Assembly: GCA_037039925.1 (NCBI GenBank)
Contig: JAXRKP010000368.1
Coordinates: forward strand, 12,501-76,500
DNA length: 64,000 nt
DNA from: Doris montereyensis
Lineage: Eukaryota > Mollusca > Gastropoda > Nudibranchia > Dorididae
Direction of reading: 5' to 3'
Shown here: one piece after another, positions 17,100 to 38,200 of the stretch
Numbering within the stretch: position 1 is the first letter of the stretch
How the letters are laid out: each line of letters begins with the position of its first letter
The notes under the pieces: model-generated
Database searches by the model: none
Told to the model about the DNA's origin: nothing
The model's input: only the letters and a program-made list of their open reading frames with translations
Made by a program: the position numbers and the translations under genes

Positions 17100-17888
17100 C
17101 CATAATCGCGTTGATGACGCTATCATTTTTCGTCAGCTGATATGGTCGGTGTACGAAAATGCGGCTCGAGGGTTGGCTCTGCTTGAATTTGATTGACAGG
17201 CGGCCATCTTGAATACATTATCATGTTGACAGTCTCCGTTTTTACCCGATCAAAATTGATGAAGTTTTGCCTATTTCCCGCATGTTCAAAGTTCTAGGTA
17301 AGTTTTGACTACAAAATTCAAGTATTGCTATATCTCAGGCAGGAAAATAACACATATAAGCATGTTGTATGAATAATAAAGTCAACGTTTGTGAAGTTTG
17401 AAGCGGATCTGTGCCCTCGCAGCATCCAAACCAAAGTTCACAGTAACCTTGACCCTTACGAGCAGACTTAGTAATTTCTTGAAAATACCATCTTGTTGTA
17501 TTTCCATCTTAAACTTCAAAACTATGTACATCATATGAAAAATAAGACCCAAGAATGTCGTATTATATAGTTTAAAAGGCATATGAATACCTTTTGTTGC
17601 ATATTACTGATTATTTATGGAGGATTGATCGGATTTTATTGGCCCAGTTTTAAGCTGAAATTAGCGACTACTCCAACACTCGCGGTCACGTGACTGCATT
17701 CATTATATTTGATTGGCTGTCCAGGCTGTTTTACATAAAACAGTACTTGTCAAATCACCATGGTTTTGTTTATATTGCTTTTTGCCCATTTTCTTGTCAT
17801 TTTCAACTGAAATTCATATTTTATTTTATTTTAATCATTTTATATTTTCTTTCAGAAACAGAACATCTTGAGTTAATCTACAAGAATT

Positions 17889-18527
17889 ATGCCGGGGGAA
17901 GTTGCAGATGAAGATCAACAATTTCTTCCTGCCAAAGACAGCCAAGGAATTTGACCAGTATGTTGTGTTAACATTTGCGGGAGACTTGGATTCAACAGGA
18001 AAAACTTGTGGCAGAAAAAAATTAGAAGGGGGCTTGTGTTTTATATTCACATCACAAAAGGAAAAAATAGGAAAGATTACATTACCACAGCTAGAACTTT
18101 ACTTGAAATTGCCCAACAGATTTATTGTAGCTCAGACATTGAAGAGCTGAGTTTGGATGCTGTGAAGAGTGGTATCAATCGAGATGTCAGTGCAATATTC
18201 TCGAAAAGACTTAATATCAAACGTGATGCATCTGCTCTAATTCCAATGCTTTTTGAAGAATTTTGTTTGCGTTCATTCAAAAAGAAGGCTAGTGAATCGT
18301 GTGAAATTGGCCCGATAGCATCTGCTGCAATTCCTGACACTAAAGTCTGTACGCCATCTCCAAAGAAACTTAAGACTGATTGTTATAAGTGTGTGAACAA
18401 GCATATTGCCTTAGTCGAACTGGCCACACGCTGTAAAAAACGAAAGCGAGACTGTGAGGAGGTGTTCATTTCAGCTTCAGCGGCAAGGACTTTGCGGTAC
18501 TGTCACATGAAGAGGGGGAAACTCTGA
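17889..18527 (+). pseudogene. Mobile-element protein, N-terminal block
   Basis: One frame from ATG 17889 to the stop at 18525. It starts MPGEVADEDQQFLPAKDSQG, has one in-frame TGA at 17952-17954, and then continues through LWQKKIRRGLVFYIHITKG and TTARTLLEIAQQIY. At the end are a C-x2-C pair (CYKCVNKH) and a KR-rich patch. The TGA kills the copy unless it is an error. The start was chosen because the reading continues in the same frame past the stop. I recognise no named domain; the late CxxC is compatible with a zinc-binding knuckle, which is inference. Confidence 0.55.
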
Positions 18528-19800
18528 AGTTACTTCAGAATGAAAGAAAGACACTTCGAAGAAACTATAGTTGAAAAGGATAAGGAAATCAGGGGTTTAG
18601 ATTCTTCACGCAAACTTGGAAACGTGAAGAAGAAGAAGAAGAAGAGAAGGCACAAGTGTAAGTCCATTCATTTGGCTAAATTGACTGCAGTTGAAAAATA
18701 ACTTGTCTGCTAAATTGAAAAACGATTGTGCAAAATTAGAATTGGAAAATGAAGCTCTATGGATTGCTCTACTGGAGGAAGGAGGGTCCAAGACTGAGGT
18801 GTCCACCAAAAAAGACGGAAAAACTTATAGCAGCGGTTATAGAAAGGCAGCATATTCATGCCTCCTCCACCAGGAGAAGGTTGGATCTGTGATTAAGGAA
18901 GTGGTTAATGAGATCACTGGCCTCACAGTGCTCACAAAGGCAACATCAAATACTGTGGCTCAGTTTGCCTATGAAGTTGGAGTACTCAGTGATGTACAAG
19001 TTTGCGAGGCAGTTATTTCTGAGAAGAACCTGACAATTGGGTGCGACGCCACATCTCTGGCTGTTGAACATGTCAACGAGATACATATCATGTTTCCTGG
19101 TGGCCCTGGTGAAAGTCCTTAAGGTTTAGAACTTCAGGTAAACTCTTTATCTGGAGGCACCACAGAAGATTATGCTGGTCACATAACTGAATCTCTTCAT
19201 GACATTAGTGATTCTTATTCATTATATAATAATAAAGACAATTGAGAAGTGAGGAAGTCAGTGATATCAACTCTGAAGAACACCATATCTGATAGGGTTT
19301 CCGTGAATAATTGTGTGAGAAAAAAGTTGGAGGAGGACTTCGACATTGAACTGTTAGGTCTCAACTGCAATGTTCATCCTCTGAATGGAATGGCTGGAGC
19401 AGCTAGGACAGCACTTAAGAAAATAGACTCTGCTTATGAATTGAAGGGTGACTGTTTTGGGAAAAATGTTGTGCAGACAACCTCATTTATTCAATATCGA
19501 AAATGCGATATAAAAGAAGGTACCGGAGATCCGAAGGGTTTTAAATCTTTCCTTAAAAGTCAAGGCATTGAAGCAAAATCTATCATGCGCTATGTAGGGA
19601 ACCGTCTGCATGTAGTGTTCCACTTGGCCGAGTGTTCTTCGCATTACACGTGGAACTTAAGGAATACTTCCCAAATGGTGCAACGTCTCGAACAGCTTGA
19701 GGACAGCCATCATCAAGGACTTTATGAACCCTTCTATTCTTCTGCATTTAAAAACCTTGGGACTAATGGGAAAACTTGTGACTGGCCCATGGATGAGTGA
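18528..19800 (+). pseudogene. Mobile-element protein, central block (possible RNase-H-like core)
   Basis: After a messy coiled-coil-like stretch (18530-18690), one frame runs from 18691 to 19800 with two in-frame stops (19120 and about 19243). Readable landmarks are KNDCAKLELENEALWIALLEEG, then the hydrophobic strand-Asp LTIGCDATSL (about 19033-19062) and SLSGGTTEDYAGHI. These are followed by VRKKLEEDFDIELLGLNCNVHP and MRYVGNRLHVVFHLA. A beta-strand ending in Asp, followed by further conserved Asp/His segments, would fit a DDE-type RNase-H fold, but I cannot place all catalytic residues. The frame shifts near 19630, within the FHLA region. Confidence 0.55.
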
Positions 19801-20419
19801 ATTTTATGGAAATGCAGCAAATAAGACGAACCTTGAGGTTGTTCCAGAACTTAAAGAGGCTGTCACGAAACTAAAGCAGTTTTGTGACAACCCATTGATT
19901 TTTCTTACCACTGATGTCGTTTTCGGGCACAAACTGTCAGAGAGTGATGTTCATTCAAAACTCCAGAGTCCACTTGATCCAAAAAGTCTTGCAGAGTACG
20001 AAAATGTTGCTAGAGATCTACTCACCAGTACTGTCACTGTACTTGAAAGGCAATTGTCAAGGTATCTCATTGATGATCTGTCTCAACCAACTTCTGAAAT
20101 GTTGGAATGCACAAAATCTGTCCCGATCCATAACATTTATAGTGAACGTGTTATGGGAATGACTGATTCCCAAACAAAACGTGCTCCTAATGCCACCGTT
20201 GGATTTATCGATGCGAAGGTAAAGTGTACCCAAAACAAGACTCTATCATGGTCGAAGGGGAAAGATTCAGAGGAGTAAGAACGTCTCATCAGTTTTGCTA
20301 TCAGAAGGGCTCGTGAAGTTCGTTCAATCAGAAAGGCAAGGGAGGAACAGAGGCAAAAGGTTTTCCTTAAGAGGCAAGATGAGAAGAAACAGAAGTGAGA
20401 TGAAGTTGCAAAACGGAAG
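19697..20419 (+). pseudogene. Mobile-element protein, C-terminal block 1
   Basis: Continues the protein after a +1 frame change: RTAIIKDFMNPSILLHLKTL, LVTGPWMSEFYGNAANKTN, YENVARDLLTSTVTVLERQL, PIHNIYSERVMGMTDSQTKR, then ATVGFIDAKVKCTQNKTLSW. In-frame stops occur at 20276 and about 20394, within a strongly basic coiled-coil-like run (RRAREVRSIRKAREEQRQK). Host-type introns are not apparent, so this looks like transposon coding sequence. Confidence 0.55.
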
Positions 20420-20767
20420 TTGGAGAAGCCCCTGAAAGCAATTGTCATTAGCGGTGTCTACGAGGAGGAAAGCCTTAGAGACTTCGATGTTCCCGAGGAC
20501 AAATCCAGGATAATAAAGTCAGTTCTAGGTGATCAAAGCAGTTTGGTAAACAAGTACATTGACCATTACTGGTACTTAGATGGGAAAATTGTGCTTTGTC
20601 ATGGGAAGGTTATAAAGCTTAAAACTCTAAAAGCAGGAGCTTATCTAAAGATATCTTACTGGGAGGAAAATGAGGGTGAAAGTGATGGCGAGGATTCGAG
20701 GATGAATTTCCACAAGTTCTTGGCAGACTTCATTCTGGGGACCTTATCTTTGTTTAGAGTCCCCTGA
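20420..20767 (+). pseudogene. Mobile-element protein, C-terminal block 2
   Basis: Same frame as the previous block after the stop near 20394. It reads KPLKAIVISGVYEEESLRDF, IDHYWYLDGKIVLCHGKVIK and AYLKISYWEENEGESDGE, and ends at a stop at 20765. The acidic EENEGESDGED tail is the natural end of the product. Function unknown. Confidence 0.5.
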
Positions 20768-21045
20768 TATGGTGAGATATACATTTCCCTTGCTTTTAAA
20801 TGAATTCCTGAGACCACTAGCTTCATTTTGATATGCTACTTGATGGGTTTCTTCAGCGGTTATCTCTGGTGGCCATTTTCAAATATGGCGGACAGCTTAA
20901 CATATCGTCGTATTTCAGGTTGATGAATTCCTTACTTCATACAATGTGGCTCAGGTCTATATGATGGTGGAATCCTTCCTTTTCAGTGACAAAAGTGTAA
21001 TTCCTGTTAGCTTATACCTACACGAAGTTTGTCCTTGGATCAATT

Positions 21046-21099
21046 TGACCTTGGTGTCCAGGTCAAGGTCACCCACCATCACACCTGATGTGACCTTGA
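21046..21099. promoter_or_regulatory. Cluster of three extended nuclear-receptor half-sites
   Basis: TGACCTTG at 21046-21053, TCAAGGTCA at 21063-21071 and TGACCTTGA at 21091-21099. TCAAGGTCA is the monomer site bound by NR5A/ERR/ROR-type receptors in animals. It lies in the 3' part of the mobile element, so function here is speculative. Confidence 0.35.
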
Positions 21100-21394
21100 T
21101 TCTTATCTCTGGCCATCCAACTATGGGCTGAAAAAATTTCAACTGAAAATCTTTCTTAATAGAAAAGTTGAACATGTTTCAATAAACCTTACAGAATGTC
21201 CTAATTGGCTTGTTTTCTGTAAAGCTTTTCCTCTTATTGCTAATGCATTGTCTTAACCGCTAATTGGTCATTTCCCTTGAGCATATATTTTATAGCTCGG
21301 TCAATCCTTGACCGATTTTGACAAATGAGGTGTCATTTTGCAGAATTTCAAGAGGTCTACCTCATAAAATATAAAAGAAAAGAATCTGAAAAAT

Positions 21395-21735
21395 TTGCAA
21401 AAAATGTCTAAGTGCCTAACCAATGGGGACTCTATGAAGTACGACAGCCATAACCGAAAGGAAGCTGGCAGATCAAAGCCTTCATCATCGATTATGTCTC
21501 TCCGGATTGGATCATGGAACGTAACAATGGGCAAGAATTGTAATGGAACCATGGAAAATCAGGGAACATGGCACCAGGGTAGGCCACGGGACACTTGGAG
21601 AAGGAGTATAGAGAAGGACCGAAGAGACTGGATATCAGCTGGAATGAGCTAAGAAAGATCTCCCAGCAGAAGGAAAGATGGAAAATTCTTGTATGTGGCC
21701 TATAACCTGGTGGGGGTGAAAACTGAAAAAGCTTT
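21395..21735 (+). mobile_element. Internally deleted LINE: endonuclease start joined to C-terminal tail (family C)
   Basis: One open frame (21395-21652) reads SLRIGSWNVTMGK near 21500, the start of an APE endonuclease (IGTWNVRTM-type). It passes directly into GTWHQGRPRDTWRRSIEKDR, a LINE C-terminal tail, and after a stop a WKILVCGL-like ending follows near 21680. Nearly all of EN and the whole RT are missing. Confidence 0.65.
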
Positions 21736-22372
21736 GATGATTAGGATGGAAGCAACAGGGAAAAGACTGGCTTTCATGTAAACTATGATGTAGCTTGTAA
21801 CTGCATCTGTGTATCAAAATCAAAGAGAGGCATAGATACTCATGAATGGGGGCCAAATGCAAAGTAGGTAAAAATTAAAATATAAAACAATAAGAATAAG
21901 GGAATAAGCATGGAAGATCAAAAGAAAGAACAAATTTGTACAAAGTAGCTAATAGGCAAGTGAATTTCAATGCCTCAAATCTTGAATTCAGACTTCCATC
22001 TAGTAAGTGTTCCTTACACACAAATAAAGCACTATCTGTCAAAACAAAGACATGTTTTTTAAATTCACACTTGACCTCAGCATGCAGTAAATCAAACAAT
22101 ACATGCACACATGACATTTCTCACATATTTGACATTCTCACGTCTCCCTGAAAAGAGACAAAAACTGAAAGTTTTAAGTTTTTGGTTTACCAAGGCTATG
22201 CTTCTGTGTATCGTGGTTTCATGATTTGAGTAGTGGGTACAGTTCTAAATGTTGTCATCATCCAAATCTCCATTGATTATAAAAAGAAAGAAATGAGGAA
22301 TCAACCCCCATTAATGCGAATACAGACTTCTTCAAAATCACAAATTAACAGATGAATAGACTTGGAAATCAC
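21736..22372. other. Interval downstream of LSM11, including its probable 3' UTR
   Basis: Non-coding. No AATAAA was found close downstream of the LSM11 stop on the minus strand. No other feature recognised. Confidence 0.45.
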
Positions 22373-31777
<9,405 letters not shown>

Positions 31778-32103
31778 CTTCTATAAATCTACTTTCGTTT
31801 TTCATTACTTTGTTGAAGAGCTTCCGTCGTAGCAGAAGCAAATATAGTTTCGTAATTTATGTGATCATTTTTGCTGTCCAATTAGATTTTTCTTTTCTGT
31901 TTTCTTTTGACTAATCAGTAAAAGAAATATTCATGAAAAAGATCAATCAATTGACAAATACCAATCACCAAACTTCTAAACTGCGGTTCAGATTCTGGTT
32001 ACTATAGTTACTTTAGACGCTCTTTCGTCCTGACATCATTTTCCGCTGATGTTCAATTTCCTGTCTTGTTTTGTGAGACAACAACACTAACCACTGCCTG
32101 ATC
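31778..32103. promoter_or_regulatory. Probable bidirectional promoter between LSM11 and the CCDC166-like gene
   Basis: Only 326 bp separates the two divergent start codons, so 5' UTRs and promoter must fit here unless upstream non-coding exons exist. It holds CCAAT-type elements in either orientation (CCAAT at ~31879, CTAATCAG at ~31910, ACCAATCACC at ~31959). It also has GTTACTATAGTTAC (31998-32011), one mismatch from an RFX X-box consensus (RYYNYYWWRRNRAC). No TATA box is evident close to the ATGs. Confidence 0.55.
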
Positions 32104-32219
32104 ATGCCTCCCAAAAAGGGTAAAAAAGGCAAAAAGAAAGGAAAAGATGAAGCTCCGGTGGAAACAGAAAAGCCAAGAACTCCTGAACCAACTGAAAAGG
32201 AAGTTATTCTGAAAGCAGA
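32104..32219 (+). CDS. CCDC166: CCDC166-like coding exon 1
   Basis: ATG in a good context for a Lys-rich start; donor GCAGA|GTAAGT, ends with two bases of a codon. Encodes MPPKKGKKGKKKGKDEAP, then TEKPRTPEPTEKEVILKA. Confidence 0.82.
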
Positions 32220-35200
32220 GTAAGTGAAGTCAGTTAAGCCCTGAATTAACTTACTTGAAATATGCATTTTTCCTGTTGCCTGCATTCTGCTTTAGAATCT
32301 AGACCTTCATAATATCAATACTGTTTCACATGAGTTAATGGTTGTTGTTGATGTTGTTGTTGTTGTTGTTTTTATGCTTTTCAGCCTTCTAAGTAAGCAT
32401 ATGCTTTAGCGCCATGAAATGATTTAGATCAATTCTATTCTCAAAATGTCGAGTGTGTAGATTTCGATAAAGTCATAGTTGGATTATCCTTACATTTAAA
32501 GGTAATTCTGAAAACGGTTTTGTTGACATAAAAAAGAGTACTTGTGTAGGTTTGTGCGTTGCTTACACTCTTTGCACTACCGACAATACTGATTTACTCC
32601 CTTTGACTAGGAATTGAGGAAGCAGTTGATGTGGCAGATACTACATCACACACGATTCTAAACCAATTTCCTCCTGGCAAACTATTTCAGGCAGGAGAGG
32701 AGTGTGTCTTATTTCATGCAACTACCATGTTGCAGAAAGATTTTTTTAAAACAGTGTCTTTTGATATCAGACATTTTGATAACACTAATAACAGTCTGAG
32801 ACAAATACAAAAAATTCAGAAAGTGTCAAAGAGGCAGCCTACTGTCTAACTAATCATTACACATACACAAAAAGGAAATTCCAAAACCAACATTAATCAT
32901 TTACCATGGATCATTTGGAAGAATATTGAGCAAGAAATAAAATACATATTTTCTTTAAAATTTTGGATTGACAATTGTTTATCCCATAAGATCAGCTTAA
33001 GTTGAATTCAAGAACAACTAGATCAGACTGTGAAACATATATGGTCCCATCTTCAAACATTGATTTCACCTGAACTCAATTTACCCTAGCAAAAGTAAGG
33101 CTGTTAAACCAACTGCCAACAGAAATTAAAATCAGTAATAGCACTGATGTCTTTAAAAACAGAATTAAACGCATCACTTTCAAATCAAAACTAGATTAAT
33201 AGTTTGTGGTTATAATATTAATTGAGCATTGATAGTTATACTCAAGAATTGATTTGGTCAGTGATTATGAAGAAGAAGGAGATGGTTGGCATCCATGAAG
33301 AAAGTGAGTGCTGAAAGATGTCCTCTAGGCATTTGATTGATTCTGAGAACATTAGAGAAACCAACAATACCTTGACCTCATCTGCCTTGTTATTATTCAG
33401 ATTTATTTTCCCAAAATAGTAGAGCAACCGAAGAAAAAACAACAATCTATTTTAGGCCTTTTATCACAGCCTTATCAGGGCAACATAGCCTTTAAATGTA
33501 AGTTGATTCCAACAACGACTACATACCCGTCACTATAAATATTAACTTCAACTATTTTAATCCACTTTTACCACTTTCCTTGTTTGGTTATCTTTTTTTC
33601 TCTGAGATAAGGCTCATAACTTTAGGAAAACAGTCAATTTAATTAAACAGTTTTAACTTTCAAAATTTTCTTTCCTTATCAGTTCCTATTCTACCTTTCG
33701 GTGTATGGGTTTAATTACCCAAAATAATCTCTCTCCAGGCTACCATGTCTGACATTTTCTGTTTTCTTTCTTTACTTTAGTGCCTCTTTAATATCTTTGT
33801 CTAACTTACAAAACTTGATTTATAAAGTATTTTTATTCTTAAACTTTTACCTAAAATCTAATCAGTTCATGGGCAGTTGACTTCTTTTTTTTCTCTCTTT
33901 GACATGCCTGTCAACTTGCTGTTTCCTCTTAATTCACCCTGAGATAACTGCAGGCTAAATGGACAGGCTAAATTCCAGTTCACGAAATTTTCTTTATTTT
34001 TTCTTTTGTTCTTTATATTGTATTATTTGTTTGGGTTCTTTCCTGTTAATCTAGCTTCCTCACCCCTGATCGTAGAAATTAATGTATGTAATATGATTAC
34101 TGCAAAAACGAAATAAAAGCACTCTTTTCAATGAGTCCTTTTTTTGTAAAGCAAAATCTTTTAAAGATAATAAAAACAAGTCTTAGATTAGACGGGTATT
34201 ACTTCAGTTAAAATCATGAATTGTCTGTTACATATAAAAACAGATTTCGTTTTAAAAATGTACTTTAAAAACAGTACCCAAAAGTGACACTGGTATATAT
34301 ATAGATCTGGTTTGATAAGTTCATCAAACTTGTTACAAGCACAGGAGCTGAGGTGTTGACAGTCATGAGAGTTGATTCTGAGATTAAATCTTAGTTTCGT
34401 TTGACCTGATTTTGTCCTTTAGAAAGACACTTCTAATGGTTTTCTTTCCTTTGCAAAGATGCAATTAAACACCAATATTAGCTGGGAGATAAAGCCTGCG
34501 ATACACTAGATTCACAGGATGATGTAATAGTATCTGTTTTGGTATCCATTTTATAATATCTGGGATGAGCTAAAGGCTTTCAGGAAATGTTACTTTCACA
34601 ACGACAGGATGTTTCCTTTAATTTTATATCCAATTGTTTTTATACTCACTTCAACAATTAGTTTTTCTTTACATGTCAAGTGTGTTTTGCTTTATGTAAA
34701 GAGTATTAGTCTATTCGAGTAGTAGAACAATAAACTGCCAGCAGAAATTTAATTAAGCTGGCCTCTAAAATGGAATTAGATAAATCCCTTTAAAACAAAA
34801 TTTTGATTTACTGTAATAAATGTTAAAATCATGCATGCTGACAGTAATAATAATAATGCTCAGTAATTGAGTAAGCCAGTTATAATAAAGAAGAACTAAA
34901 GCTCTCATATTCATTTGTGTGGGTTTATGTAAATCAGCAAAAGAAACAGATCCATTTAGATGTACACTCAACACCACTTGGAGTCATGGGGTTCATTCCT
35001 TTGTCTTTCTGTGACTTTATCCGTAGTGTGACAGCATCCGTGTGTGTTAGTTCTGGGCTGTCGACTGGTTCTTTGTTTCTATAAACCTGTCCTATCGTAT
35101 GTTGTAAACTAAATTAGTTAAACATTCCTCCCATCTTCCCCATCTCAGAACAGACTATGCTTAGTACACCTAAGATTCATAAAAAAAGGTTCACACCTTA

Positions 35201-38200
35201 CCAGCCCTGCTTTCTTTTCATTAGCCATAGGTTGCATAAAGTCTGGGGGCTGGTCGGCTTCATCTACTGTCTTACAGAGATATATAAATTGGTTGTCTCT
35301 TCTTGCTGAGAGTTGTTTGCCTCTTTACTGTGAAGTCCAGACAGCACAACACCATACTAGCAATAAAAATGTGTAACAGCATGTACTATTATTCATTGGT
35401 CACGTGAAAGTGAAAGATTTTGTTCCTGACGTCAAATTTAGGGCTCATTTATTCTTTTCATCAAACCAAGGCCCCGTAATGCTAAACGAAACCCCCTCGA
35501 CACTATCCAGTGACTCAGTGACTTTTATTTTTACATGTTTATAGAACAAATTTTGTTACAGTCATTTAGCGTTCTCATAACTGAAGCACTCCGCTATCCA
35601 TCATGCTGTTAAGTGGCGGCAACTGTATAATGATATGTCTTGCACATACCCTTTGATTTCAATCAATTTATCGATTTTACCATAGTACCAACCTAAACAT
35701 AAAATTGTCATTCAACCTGTTAGTTTTTCAGTCTAATGGTAGCCAAATGGGTCAGCCAAATATGCCTTAACATAAAGAGAAACCCAACAAAATATTATAC
35801 ATTCAAATCATTTCAACATTCATTAACTTTGCTACCTCTTTCCACCATCTCTTTCTTTCTTTATCAGTTCCCATTCTATCTATGTTTTTAGATACCCGAA
35901 ATGATCATTCTCCAGGCTGCCCTGTCCTGACATTTTCTGTTTCCTTCCATGTAACTTACATTTCTTGGCTTTAATGCCTCTTTTATACCTTCTTCCCACT
36001 TTCTCTGAGGTCTGCCTTTTGGTCTTTGACCTTGAGTTTTAGCACTGTATACTGATTTAGCTATTCTATTGTCATTCATTCTGTTAACATGCCCAAACCA
36101 TCTCAATTGATTTGTTTCTATCTTAGTTTTTGTGCTTTATGCTTTTCTTTGATCTCTTATTGTTGTGTTTCTGATTTTGTCTCTTTTAGTTCTCCCTTCT
36201 ACTCTTTTAGGTATTTTATTTCAGCAGTCTTTACTCTACTATATTCCCTACTGTCTTAGATCCAGGTTTCACAGCCATAGAAAAGAGAAGGACAATAACC
36301 TGTGTTGTATACTGCCATTTTGGTTTTTGTTGACAATTCTTGTTTACCTACAAATGCCTTTCCTAAATGGTTATATATTGCACTTGCAATTTGGATTCTC
36401 TGGCTGATTTCTCCTCTTAGTTTTCTCTTTGAGCTAACCAATTGTAGCTTTGAACTTGTTCTAAATTCTCCCTCCTCAATTTAAGATTTTGTGTTTTACC
36501 TTCCCTAGTTACTAGCATTGTTTTGGTTTTCTTTGCATTTACTCTCATTCCTCTTTTATTTAATTCATTATTCATCATGTTGATATTCAACTAAAGGTCC
36601 CTTTCTAATTTTCCAAACAGAACTAAATCATCAGCAAATGAAAGCATTGCTACATGTACTAGTTTGAGCTTCCACATACCTACATTCTGTTTTTTCATTT
36701 TTGAGGATGCCTTTGCGACTGAATCCATAAATGTGATAAACAAAAGAGGACTTAGGATACAACCCTGTCTTACTCCTATATCTACATCAAATTCTTCAGA
36801 TTCATTTCCAGCTACTCTCACTGCACACATCGGTTTAGTGTAAAAAAAATCTAATGGCTTCTATTAAATTTTGTTCTTTTAAGGAATGCCATAGTTCATC
36901 CCTCCCCTCAGTGCCTTTTCTGTCAATAAAACACAGGTGCATATCAATGTTTCTCTCAAGGAATTTTTTCTATTATTTGTCCAATTGTAAATATGTGGTA
37001 TTGTACATTTCTTCCTGGCCTAAATCCACGCTGGTGTTCTTCAATATGATCCATACACTTTTTCTAATGCGCTAAGAAGTGATATCCCTATATAGTTTGA
37101 GCATTCCATAGTTGATCCTTCTTTGTGTATTGGTACTATTGTTCCCTTCTTCCAGTCATCTGGCACCTGTTTTAACTTCTATGCTTGTTGACATATTGCA
37201 TGTAGTAGTTTATCTACCTCTGTCCCTTGGTTTTTAATCATTTTTGGATAATCTTGATCTGCTCCTGGGGCTTTTCCTAATTTTACTTTTCTAATAAATG
37301 TTTGGATTTTTTCCATTGAAATATCTAGATCATCAGCTGTCTCATCTGAATTACTTGTTACTCTGACTAATTAATCTTTCCTCCTTGTTTCATATGTTCT
37401 GGACTATGTAATTGTTGAAAATACTTTCTCTTTGTTTCCATGATTTCGCTGTCTCCTTTCATTATTTCTCCTTTGGCGTTCTTAATTTTTTGTATTGGGT
37501 ATGCTTTGGTCTTTCTCATGCTCTTCATTGCTCCCCATAGCAGCTTATGATTTCCTTGATAGTTTTCTTGAAATCTTTGTCCAAACTCTTCCCACTGTTC
37601 CTGTTTTGCTTTCCTAACTTCCTCGTTGGCAATAGTTCTTTTACTCACGTAATCTTTCCTATCCTCTGGTCTCTTTGTTTACAAGTATTTCTTCCAGGCA
37701 TCCTTCTTGTCTTTGATCTTAGTCTTGACATTCTCATTCCACCATGATGTCCTTTTCCCATCTCCTTTAATTTGTTTCCTACCACAGACCTCTTCAGTAC
37801 AACTCAGGAGTGCTTTTAAAATATATATTTGCCACTTTTCTTCTATTGTGCTTTCCTTCAGATCCATCTGCTTTTCACTCATATATCCTTTTTATCCTGG
37901 ATTGGTACATCTGTTTTACTATTGGTTTATTTAGTTTTTTTATTTTGACTTTCGTAGCTTTCTTCTCTTTCTTTTTCTGCTTGTTTTCCTCAGTTAATTA
38001 TCTCATTTTGGCTATCACTGGGAGATGATCACTAAAACTTTCAGCTCCTCTGCTTACTCTAGCATCCATTGTACTGTAAAAAAGGGAGCTGCTAACTATT
38101 ATGTGGTCTATCATTGACTTTTCACACCTGTCTTCATGAACTCTTGTATATTTGTGGATATCTTTATGAGGAAAAAAGGTGTTGACTATTTTCATGTTGT

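Larger units (their letters stand above)
17100..21330 (+). mobile_element. Putative decayed mobile element around an unfamiliar ~950-codon protein
   Basis: Approximate limits of the unit that contains the four coding blocks below. The outer limits are set only by where coding-like and repeat-like text fades: GGCGGCCATCTTG near 17200, a GGCCATTTTCAAATATGGC block near 20873, and TCGGTCAATCCTTGACCG near 21297. I could not find clear terminal inverted repeats or a target duplication, so neither the class nor the ends are established. The protein has the look of a multicopy transposon-encoded product; I recall similar uncharacterised proteins in several marine invertebrate genomes, but I cannot name a family. 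Confidence 0.45.
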
